Shown: positions 11,101 to 23,100 of the stretch, piece by piece
How positions within the stretch are numbered: the stretch's first letter is position 1
Layout: every line of letters begins with the position of its first letter
Source: Saccoglossus kowalevskii
Taxonomy: Eukaryota; Hemichordata; Enteropneusta; Harrimaniidae
Assembly (NCBI RefSeq): GCF_000003605.2
Contig: NW_003111970.1
Location: forward strand, 978,422-1,013,318
Direction: 5' to 3'
Length of the DNA: 34,897 nucleotides
Made by a program: the position numbers and the translations under genes
The notes under the pieces: generated by a model
What the model was told of the DNA's origin: nothing
Databases searched by the model: none
What the model saw: only the letters and a program-made list of their open reading frames with translations

Positions 11101-14100
11101 GTGAGTCAATGAAAATCATGAAATATGGTAGCAGTGATCATTTTATTTTGGTGTCCTACGATATGGAGTGGCAGCAATACTTAAGCATAAGGCATAAAAT
11201 CATCAAAATGTGATTTGCAGAAATTTGCATATCATTAGAATGTAGTCATTTCTATTATGTCTATTATTTACCACCTATTAGTGAGTAAAGGTCTCACCTC
11301 TGAAATGCTCTGGGGATAGCCCTACATTTCACTAACAAATGTGTGCTGTTTGATGATGAAGTGCTTTCACAAGAATCAAATTCCAATGATGTCGGAATGA
11401 CTCTCTGAAGGCTTGTCTAAAAATGGCAGTCAAATGTTTTCAGGATTGTTCCTAACTGGTGAAATTTGCGAAAAATATGTCCTTCATGAAATCAAAATTG
11501 CTAACAGTATTTTCTTCATCATTCTAAGACTTTGTTCTCAGATCTGGTTCTATTTTTCACATTTTTACCAACCAGCATGTCAGACTAAATATGTCATGCC
11601 TTGATAATTAATACTATAATCTTTTTGTTCTTAATTTTAGGTCTTTGGAGCTTCTCCTGCGAGTGATATGATCAATAAATTCAGCGATGTTCTTCAGTTT
11701 GCCAGTCATGTGTCTAAACTGTTTGTAACAGAGATAAGAAGAAGGGCATCTAATCAATCCACAGGTGAATTGTATGATTGATTGATTGATTGCTATGTAT
11801 TGATAATTGGTTACATATTATAATATGCAAATTATATGCTAATGAGTATAGTCCATTTCATTGAAATTACGTAAAGACGTGAATAATATTTGACATGTCT
11901 GTCTGTCACATTTGTAATTTGAAAAAAGTTGGCTGACTGGCTGTCAGTCATTTTAAAGTGTATTGAATACTAACTTTTCACTGTAAAATACATTTTTGCA
12001 TGAATTTTTTTTTTTTTTTTTTTTTTTTTCGCTATTTTCATGTCATTTTCAATTTGTACAAAATTAAATTCCACAGGAAGATCTAATTAAATATTTATCA
12101 ATATTAAAACGATCTCATAACGCTTGTGCTCGCTCCTGTGAATGCAAAAGTTGCCCTCTGCCCTTGATGCTTAGGATACAGTCCATGATGCTTCAATTAC
12201 TTTGTTTACATGTGTTAGTCTTGTTGCGCACAAATTGAAAACAATAAAAAGCAAATTTAAAATTGCACTGTCTGGCGTTTTATTTCTCGTACACAGAAAT
12301 AAGTTCTTGCAAAAATGAAGTATTTCATAGTAACTTTAGTTTATAAAATGTGTTGACGATTGATTTTTACTGTTTTACAGAGGCAGCCAGTTGTTCAATT
12401 GCTGACTATCTTGAAATACAGAGTACAGAAGAGAGTAGTACGGGCTGGATGTTGTTGAGTACGTTAAATTTACTTGCAGCTGGCGGTAAAACTGTTGTGG
12501 ACGTTATGACAGCTGCATCTGTACCGTCTACACTTGTCAAGTGTCTTTATTTGTTTTTTGACTTACCACCAGTACCAGAACAGGAAGCCAATCAACAATC
12601 GCCTGACTCTGAATTTACCCCAATTGAAAGACGAGTTCTTTTACAGAAAATATGTGTTCAGGTAAATATGACTTGATATTGTAACACTGAATGTAATTAG
12701 TCCCGTTCAGACGTCCTCGGTCTGAAAGCGAAGACTTGTGTTTTGACCACCGTGTGTGTCCCCTTCTATGCGTCTCCACCTGTGTCTTGGACATGCCTGG
12801 TCCAGTCATTTTCAAACTTCACATTCATACTTCACATACATCTTGGGCGGCATATCCACTTCCATTTGTTTCATGATTTGATTCATGATGGCCGAATGGC
12901 GGTCATTTTAACTTTAAAAATTCTTCAAAATCAACTACATGTATTTCTATCATTTCAGAACCAGATCTCAGTTGTATATAGACTTTGTTCAAACTTGGCA
13001 CGAGCTATATCTCAGCCATTTCTATTTTCAAATTTTAGACACATCATACATCATGTCGTACATATGTTGTGAGACAATTTGCCTTAATGAGAATAAGTAA
13101 AACCTGTGAAAAAAAAATATATAAACCATGAGGCGCATGTCTCATGTGTGGTGAGACACTGTATACTGACATATTGTAATCACTTGCACAGTTACTGGTT
13201 AGGTTATGTAGCCATGTTGCTCCCGCTGAAGAACTTGCTCGTAAAGATGATTTGACGTTACTGTTCAGTGCTATAACTAGTTGGTGTCCTCCGCACAATG
13301 TTCCGTGGAGGAAGGGTGCAGCGGAAGTGTTAGTAACGTTGTCCCGGCATGGATTGAGTCAAACTGTTGTCCACTACATTCATGGTGAGTATTATCAGTT
13401 AATTGATCTGATAATTTGATTCACAGGGACTTGTTGATAGGTGACTTTCCGTTTACTCTGGAATTTTGTGTATGCTTGATATACATGGGCGTCTGCTGCA
13501 GAAACCAAATGATTTTGATTTTGTACTTTAGAATTCATTTTTAGCTCACCGGACAGTAGGTTTTATAGTTCAATGTTGAAATGAAATTTACACTTAATTT
13601 ATCAAAATTGACTATCATCAAATGTGTATAGCACATTATTGAACATGAAAATACAGCCTAAATACTTTTTACGAATCTCATGCGATGTTTTTATGCCACT
13701 ACAATACTATGACATTTGTTCATAGTGTTTTTATGGTTGATATCACACAAGATCTCAAGGTAAATTGAAAATTGTTCTATTCACAAAGTCCTCATGTTAT
13801 ACAGTTCTGGAAGATAAGTTATTATTTGGGAAGGTTAGGAGTCTGTATAGCAAGGATATTGGTTTCATTTTGACACTAACATTGTTAGAATTGGAATTAT
13901 TACCAGCAACATACATTAGAGTCAACAATACCGTGAACATTATAAATTATTAATAAACAAAAATATTTATAAACACATTACACATTGTATGAGCTTGTGA
14001 AGTGACATCATAGGTTTAATACTGTAAGTTACTTTATTTTCGCTATTTTCGCTGAAGGAATATTTCAGTGAAAATAAAATCCAGCGAATATACATTTTTT

Positions 14101-17100
14101 CCTATATTTTACATTCAACTCGTCAAAAATCAGTGAAAATAAATTCAATACAAAACACACAAAAAGTATTTTCAGCGAAAATTAATTCCAGTTAAAATAA
14201 ATTATTTTACAGTAGTGTATAAATACACTAGATTATGGTTTTGATGGGAATGTGTTGACCAATCACAGATCATTATAGGCTGTCTAATTGCTGCACTCAA
14301 AGGAATGGAGGGGGCGGGGCGCAAGCCTAACCAATCCAATAAGGATGATTGGATTTGAATAGGAGTACAAGTATAAACATGGGTTTGTTGACTCAAGTGT
14401 ATTAAAAATAGCATTGTGTATCAAACCGCGTCCTCAGTCTACACCAACTAAATGCAGGGGCCCTGACTAAATGTGAATGTGTTTTTCAAACCTGATGTGA
14501 AATTTAATTCTGTTTGTAAAAGATTTCTATCAACACAGGCATACAGACTATAAACAAGCAGGCAGTATAGGCTACTATTAAGTGAAATGTGTTTAATCTG
14601 ACAATGGCTGTAAGGGTTCTTAGTTAACGTTTTCACCACCAAACTTTCACGTCTGAATTATTCTGCATTTTTTTCTTATTTTCTTTGATATTTCTGGAAA
14701 CAAACCCTAATTTTGAAGCCAACAGGCAAAATTTTAGTAAATTTTCAGTTTTTATTAAAAAAATTGGTTAAATTTTGTCCTAATTTTCTAAATAATAATA
14801 ATAATAATAATAATAGTGTTTATTTCGAGAACCAGCTCATAACAAAAAGTTGAAAATTACTAAAAACACAACAGCAAAACAGAAATTAGATATAGGGTGC
14901 CTTATAAATATCAGAAAAGACCCTTTTCCAGTAGTTGCTGTTCCTCAATATGTCTAAAGAAAAGTGCAGACTATAAACAGGACTACTAGTATTTGGTGAA
15001 TTTTTGATAAAAAAACGAGAACTAGTGGTGAAAAGGTTAATGGGGTGTAATTCTGCCAGTCTACCATGATGAGACTCATCATTTACTTCACTGACATATC
15101 TCTCTGTATTATTTGTTTTGTTTTCCAGCGAAAGGATGCATTGCATTGTGTCTGGATAACATGCAAAGAGAGCAAGCTCTATCTCCTTTAGATATTGTAG
15201 AGATGTTTGTTACAGTCTTCTGTTTTTTAAAAGATTCCAGTGAAGTTTCCAACGTTTTATTAGATGATTTTCGAACCTGTCAAGGCTATTTATTTTTAAC
15301 AGATTTTATGCTTAGGTAAGAAATAAACTACAGATGGTTATATTTTTTTTTTAGAAAACTGACCACTAGTACATTGTACATACGCCAAATCACGGAAATT
15401 TAAATAACTATTATTATACATCTGTCACCATAACGCCATAAGTTACAGTGTGCCGTACCGGTAATTTTGTAGTATTGCACTGGGTATTTTCATCCTACCA
15501 TATTAGGAAACTCCAATTCCAAATATGGAATGATAAGCGTCCTCTAATAAAAAAAAAAGCAAACATGGCTGCCCCCAAGGTTTGACTGAACCCCACACAA
15601 AAAAGTTCGCTAAATCTGTTCTAAACGCTTTAGATTTCAGCGTTCCCTTGATTTATTCCTTGGAGGAAAAGACGTATAATAATAAAGTTATTACGAGGAT
15701 ACTGCAAAGTATGTACTCAGACAGTATGCGATCTCATCGACCTCCGCTGTTTGTCGGTCGATATTCCTGCTGTACTGTCTTCGTGCATACTTTGCAGTAT
15801 CTTTGTAATACTCCATATTATATACCAACACACAAACAAATAAAATGTTAGCGATGAACTAAGTTCGTTTCTCACTACAGCATTCCTAAAATCTAAACAA
15901 ATGTCTGTATTCATGTGCTAATATGGAATATTTGAATATACAAAGTTAGTGCATAGTACAGTATAATAACCATTTCTGTCATCTCGGCGAGTTTTCTGTT
16001 AAAATAAAAACATGTAAATGTCTCGTAGACTTCTGATGCAAAATTCAAAAGTCCATGGAATGTTTCTGACTCTGTTTCTCTTTAGTGTATGTTTGATACT
16101 GAAACATGTTTTTTTTTTTTTATTTATTTATTTTAGACTTGAGCAGATGAAGACAGATGAATCAGGAGATGCGTTACGTAATTTAGTTTTATTAGTGTCC
16201 TCACTGACATTGTGTGGATTTGTAGAGTTGAAGCCAAGCACTGCTACCAATGGAGCACCATTTCAACAGCCAGGATTTACAGTACCGCAACCTACAGGCC
16301 GAGGTAAATCATAGTCTCCCCACCCCCCCCCCCCCCTCCAACCCACCCTTCTTCTCCCCTCCCTCCAATCTTTAGCATCTTGAATACTCTGTTTGATTGG
16401 CGGCAGTGATATGACTTTTAATTTCCAGGGTTCAGCAGATTTTGTAAAGTGCACCTTGTTTTGTTGGAATTGTAAATATGCGGGGAAAATTATATCGGTA
16501 GTTCCAGAGAGCTCTAAGACAGCCTCTGAAACTTGTGACTTTGCAAAATTATTTCTTAATTTTTCCTACTTTCTAACTTTCTTTGTCTATGTAAATGCAC
16601 TAAGGGATCTCCTCATTTGATGCCATCACATTTACCCAGAATTCATTTCACTTGTAACACGTGTGTTTATGGCAACGAAAATTGTTTTGCGCTGTGTGAA
16701 TGTTTGTATACTGTGACATTGTTTACCCCAAATAAAGGAAAATTTGAATGATTGAATGAATTTTATTGTTTTTGATGCTGGATGTATAATATTTTGTTTT
16801 AGTCGACAAAATATTGGCATTAATTACATTTATAAAGTTTGCTGTGTTTTAGTTAAGTGTCTCTCCTGTCAATTAATTCTTATGATTTGCACAAAACAGT
16901 GCTGTACATATTCCTATCCATGATACTGAGAATTTAACTCTTCTTTTGATCTTGTCGTTCCCTTCTCTTTGAGTGATGGAAAGTCAGTTTATATATATGA
17001 ATCTCTGATGTACCAGTAATTATTTACATCGTTTTGATCAATTTTGTCTTGCTGCTAGCGAAATAACACTGAATGAAGTGGTTCAGTTTGTAGCAAAGAC

Positions 17101-20100
17101 CCAACAACAAAGGTCAAACTGAGTACAATAAACAGCCTTTTTAGTCCCCGTTCAGACGTAGTCTGAAAACAGGGACTTATGGCTTGACCTTTGTGCGTCC
17201 GTGTGTGCATGCCTGGACCAATCACAATCAAGCTTCACACATACTTCATACATAATATTATACATATGCACATCAATTAGTTTCACGATCTGATTCAAGA
17301 TGGCTGAATGTTGGCCATTTTTGTGCTAAAAAATTAAAATCAAGCTTTTATGGATGGATTCTGTTCAAACTTGATATACGTTGGACATTATGGGACCTTG
17401 ACGCACATCATTTGATTTTTCTGATCTGGTTTAAAATGGCCGACTGGTGGCCATTTTGTTTTAATGAATGCAGTTCTAGTGCCATATCTCTGTCATGTTT
17501 TGACTGATTATGTTCAAATTTTATATATTCATTATACATCATGACATAGATAGATTGGTTTGATTCAAAATGGCCAAATGGCAGCTTTTTTTTTGTGCTA
17601 AAAAATCATCAAAAATCAAAACATTTTTGGCATTCCAGAACTGGATCTTGGCATTTCTGGATGGATTTTGTTCAAACTTGGTACATACATTAGAGATTAT
17701 AGGTTCCTGATGCAAATCATTTTATTGTCCAGATTGGATTCAAAATGTCTGACTGGCGGCCATTCTTTTTAAATGAATGTGCTTCTAGAGCCTTATCTGA
17801 TATGCTTTGACTGATCATGTCCAAATTTTATATATTCATCGACCATTTTGTTTTAATTAATGCTGTTCCAGAGCAATATTTCTCAGTATGGACAAGTACT
17901 CATTTGATGATCAGATACATTTTAATGTTCAAAAATTATCATAATCAAGATCATCTTGTGGATCCATACTTTTGACATGTTTATGTTCCAACTATATTAC
18001 TACAATGTATAAACAAAATTATATATCTTAAATTTGATAACTAACGGGGACTGTGCCATACATGGCTTGTTCACAAATGATTGTTTTAGCATTATTTTTG
18101 AAACGCCATTTATACTGCTTGAGGTGTTTGTATGGTAACTAAACATTACTTTGTGTGTATAACATTTTAACATTATATTCTTGTTTGTTGCCCCCCTCAT
18201 GTACGAACTCCTTGCCTGTTATCCATATAGCTCAGATCGGCTTGATTCATGTAGGTCAGTCAAACCAAAACGTATTATTAAGGATTGGAAATAAGGTCAT
18301 CTTAGTCTAATCTAAGTTGCATCTCTGAATTCACAAACCCATTAATACTTACTTGCAAGCCTAAAGTGTCTGTGAAATTCCCAATTATGAATTTATATTT
18401 GTGGTTTCTGTTGCGCTGAAATGGACATTTATAAAACAAAAATTAAAATATTTAATCGTCTTTGAGTAAAATTGAAAAAAAAAGATTGTAGCCACACCCC
18501 CTCCTGCCAAATGCCCAACTGTGGATTTATATTTTTGGTTTCTGTAGCGCTGAAATGGACATTTATAAAACAAAAATTAAAATATTTAATCGTCTTTGAG
18601 TAAAATTGAAAAAAAAAGATTGTAGCCACACCCCCTCCTGCCAAATGCCCAACTGTGAATTTATATTTTTGGTTTCTGTAGCGCTGAAATGGACATTTAT
18701 AAAACAAAAATTAAAATAATTAATCGTCTTCGAGTAAAATTGAAAAAGGATTGTAGCCACACCCCTTCCTGCCACAGTTGACTGTTTCTGGTTTACGACT
18801 TCTCGTGAAGTGAAACTGCCCCATCAAACATCAGACTAAAGGGGAGGAGTCATGCAAGTGCTACATGAATGGACTGAATTACTAGTATGCTTATAATGAT
18901 AATCGTGATTTTGTTTATTTTAGACTATTTAAAAGTAAATAGACAATAAAATGGAAACTGAAGCGTTCTCTAGAACTGTGTGACAGTCTCGCTACCATGT
19001 CTTCTTTTGTGTAGCAATGCAAATGAGGACTAATGAGGAGTCTCGGCGAGAAATGACTAACAGCAGAATTAAAATATTTATTTTGTTTGTATAATTTGTA
19101 CATCGGGGTAGCAAGCATTTCACAGGCACTTTAATTGTTAGTATCCAAACCCATATATCACCTTCATTCCTTTATAGCATACTGCAAGATCATTTTTAAT
19201 AAAAATTCTCTATTGTATGATTTTTTTGTTTCATATTCTTGGCAGGCAGAATACTTTTTTTTGGGGTTCAGAATGATACAAAACTTGTATGTCCTTTGTT
19301 GGTGAAAGTCTTGAAATAAAAAATGATATTAGGTGTAAAAGATTATTGCACTACTATTTATTTGAGGTGTGATAAGATTTCAAATATAAAGGTTGATTTG
19401 AGCATGATTTTACAACTGTTAACATAATGTATTTTCTAGTAACATGCATGTTATTTGTTATGGTAGGTGTGAGCGTTCGCAACATGCAAGCCTTCCAAGT
19501 TCTACAGACAGTCTTCCTTAAGGTAAGAAGTTGTTCAGTATATTTATGTTTTCTCTTTTGATAGGGAAGTAACCAAAATCAAACTGGTCGGTTTCCCGCA
19601 GGGCTTCGCCAACAACCGGGAAGTCAGGATAAGCTCCTTGGCCGCATGAAGGTCACCGCCAACACAGGCACTTACCCGGGGTTAACCGGGTTTCACGATT
19701 GGAAAATAAATAAAATTACAGTCTCATTCTATATCACACCATTGTTGTTAATACATGTATTGTACTCAGTTTAAAATGACAACACTCCCAACTCACGCCA
19801 TACTACGTAATTGTACAATTGTGTTTGTTGTGAATATTTCATTCTCCTGAATGCCGTCGTTCATACCGCCGACCACATGTATGAACATTCAAGTGTGAAT
19901 CACTACTCCCGGGGAAGCTCGGGTCTGGGGAAACTATGTTATTTCCGGGCCATGTCGTGCCGGTTTGAGCATTGGCAACCGACCGACTAGTTTGATTTTG
20001 GTCCTTTCCCTTATTTCCTAATGGAAATTGGTACTGAGCGTTTTTCAATATACCACTTTGAGAAAATTAAAAGCAACTGCAGCTTTCAAAATATTTTGTT

Positions 20101-23100
20101 ACCGATATATCATTATTTGTATGGTTGAAAATAAAAAAAAAAACAAGGTTTGTGGATCATCATATTCTTATTTCCATGGAAACAGCTGTTTTTTTTAAAT
20201 TTTTTAAACAATATTATGCTCATCATGATAATCATTATGGATAGCATACAGGAAGTTGTGCTCATGAGTGAAATGCATCATGGGAAAAAATTTCCATCAA
20301 GAAATTTATTAGTAGTGAACATTTCTCATGGAGTGCCAGTGACTTCCCTGAAATGTTGATAAAAATGTATTAATTTATTAATTAGGATGCAATTTTTTTT
20401 AGAATTTCCCCACAATTATATGCACCTAAAAATAACTGATGTGGAAAAATAAAGGGCAAACAAAATGTGGCAAAAGATATTTCTGGGAGTTTTAAATGTA
20501 TTGTGTGTTTTATTTTTCAGGCGCAGACAACCCAGCTGTGTAGTACCATATTAGATGTTGTCTCCACTGTATATAACTCAGATAATGCAAATTATTTTAT
20601 TTTGGAATCACAAAATACGATATCGCAGTTTGTAGAAAAAATACACACCAAACCCGCTGAAATACAGGTAATGGTCACACCATGAGGATGTTACACCATT
20701 GTTCCTGTGGTTACAACATGCATTATGTCACAACGTACCATGCATGTCTGATATCTTAAACTGTATTATGAAGTACCGTATGTACATTGTATATCAATTG
20801 CAATAATACTGTTTTTAATTGCAAATAGCTAAACATTTCTGTTGATTTGGGTGTGATTGAGTTTTCAGCATCTTAGGGCATCATCGAGCCCAATTGGGAC
20901 TTTCTGACATACTGTAAAATGACTAATTTTCACTGGGTTTAAATTTCACTGATTTACCATTTCAGGCATATTCAGTGGGTTTTAAAATCACGGTTTTATC
21001 ATTTAAATAATGTGTTTTATGCTAAATTTTACATATTCACTGGGTTTTAATTTAGCGCATTTTTCAGTCAACGAAATAAGCCAAATTAAAACCCAGTGAA
21101 TAATTAACCATTTTACAGTATTATTCGAATGAAAATTCAATGTGAAGCATTACTTCGACGATCAGCAATTATCACCCATTTGTCAGTATACCTGGCATTT
21201 TATACTCAATTTTCTTAAAAATATTTCTTTCCATAATCCCAAGTGACGTCTTGTTAAACTAGATTTTGAATCATCCTTCATATCCTCGGGGGCGGACATC
21301 TGGGCATTTTCACCGCCTGGCAACCGGAGGCGGTGAAAACAAAGGCCCAAAACTCGCAGAAAACGAAATTTTAGGATGATTGTTGAGACTCCTCTGAACA
21401 GTGTAACAAGATTAGCCTTACGTGTGTAACATATATAAATTTGGTTGTTCGAGATTACTTCAAAGTTGAGTTTGTGTTGTTTTCTCGAATTTTCACCGGC
21501 TCGACCGGCGTTCCACATTCAGTGGTGCGCATCGTAGCAACGTGGAACGTCTTGTGACGTAGCTCCGCCCCCGAGGATAACTGGAGTTGTTATTAATATT
21601 TCATCTTCTTCTTTTTACAGGAAAAATTGTTTGAATTAATAGAATTTGTTGTGATGCATCTAAATTATGTACCGTGTAAAGAGCTCATCAGTGTCAGTAT
21701 ACTCATCAAAACACAAGAGTAAGTTCTGTTTTTAGCTCCGCTGCTGATTAAGTCGTTAGAGTATGCTGTTCATAATACTTGGTTGTTCAGTGGCTGGCAG
21801 TGTCAACTTTACATTTTTGACATCTTGAAAACAGCAAGTGCGCTTGCTTTGATACTTGGTATATATATATACCTTGGGTGGACCTCTCTCAGATTTGTTC
21901 ATTTTGTGACGTTATCTTCAAATCTATGATTTTGATGAATATTTTTGTCATTTGTTTTTTATTTTGCATCATTTTCTTTTTTAAATAAGTAGGATTGTTA
22001 TGTTCTATCAATGTAGTATGTGGTTATGAATCACTTGAGTTACCAGCCTACTCAGAAATGAAAATACCCAGAATTTAATAAGTTTGCCATAAAATGTACC
22101 GTTTTGGCTATTATAAAAATATTAACTTAAAAAAGTTTGCGGAAACCAGCCTATTTTTAGAGAAAATATAGTTTTGTTTCCTTGAACTATTTACAAAATC
22201 TGTGTTAGCAAAATGATGTTATTAAAATAGAATATTGGCTTGGAAAAATAAAATAATTTAGAAGAAAGTTGCACAAAGTTATGACCATGTTTTTCTGACT
22301 AAGGCTTGACTGACAATAATCCTGACAGTGGGCGTTAGATAAACCAGCATTGTTTGCGACAGGAAGCTTATCCCCCGTTATGTTAGAATCTTTCCAAAAT
22401 TTTGACCTTTTGAAAAACTGGGATGATGTATCAAGGTCTAGGGTAACGGTTTTATCAATTTTTGAAAAATCTAGAAAAAAATTAAAATTTCCCTTTTCGC
22501 TACCTTAAAGATTTTAAAATCTTTGACATTGTGTTCTATAGAATTGTTCTAAAAACCAGTTTTTGAAAAATCTGGTACTGTAACACTAATATTGATGTTT
22601 CATCTCACCATCAACTCACATTTGTATCCATAATTGAATGTACGGTAATGTCAAAATTAAGGAACATTAACTTTCCCAAATTTTATGAGAAGGCTTCTTA
22701 AATGCAATTTTCAAATCGCATAGAGGATAGGTCATATGGTTAATGATGTTTTGAAATGAAAATAAATTTTCCTTTCCAAATTTTTGCTTAAATTTAGCTC
22801 CAATCTTTGTCGACTTCTCCACTTTTATTGTAAAGTTTCGTCACCATAATCAATGTCAAATTGTGTCTGTCTGGTTTGCAGGTCTATAGATTGCTCTATA
22901 GCTGCCATGAAGAGTTTACTACTAATCTTAAAATACAGTGCAATATATAAAGACGTTTACAGAGAAGTTGGTTTATTGGAAGTTATGGTGACGTGTTTAC
23001 ATCGATATGCGGCATTATTAAAAGACCCTCAGATGGAACCAGTAGTAGAAGATGGTGAGTGACTTTGAAAGATTACTTTTGATTTGCTATCAGGATCTTA

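Larger units (their letters stand above)
8164..11640 (+). other. Intron 1 (3.5 kb)
   Basis: GTAAGA...TTTTAG, phase 0; the longest intron in the window. It holds a TTAA-type element (8213-8437), a 341-bp inverted-repeat element (8457-8797), a candidate tRNA-derived SINE near 9360-9470 and a second TTAA-type element (10816-11062). A (GTAT)n run lies at about 10360-10377. Repeated TGCACAC/GTGCATG palindromic motifs occur at about 9640-9920. No gene is supported. Confidence 0.85.
13385..15128 (+). other. Intron 4
   Basis: GTGAGT...TTCCAG, phase 1. It holds a near-palindromic TTTTCGCT element (14020-14214) and a TTAA-flanked element (14624-15040) with an (AAT)n microsatellite inside. The rest is AT-rich and unremarkable. 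Confidence 0.85.
16304..19466 (+). other. Intron 6 (3.2 kb)
   Basis: GTAAAT...TGGTAG, phase 1. It holds a C-rich tract beside the donor, a 910-bp inverted-repeat-ended element (17143-18052) and a 134-bp tandem array (18380-18774). Open frames in the array are repeat shadows. No gene is supported. Confidence 0.85.
20668..21620 (+). other. Intron 8
   Basis: GTAATG...TTACAG, phase 0. It contains two inverted-repeat elements, 20910-21120 and 21281-21579, so over half is transposon-derived. Confidence 0.85.

Noticed and set aside
18385-18775. Overlapping minus-strand open frames with a repeated peptide
   Set aside because: They are the 134-bp tandem array translated in its three frame-shifted units, not a repeat protein.
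21183-21518. 111-codon minus-strand open frame
   Set aside because: It lies mostly inside the inverted-repeat element 21281-21579; a similar peptide is readable in the copy at 8645-8899, which reflects shared repeat DNA rather than a gene.
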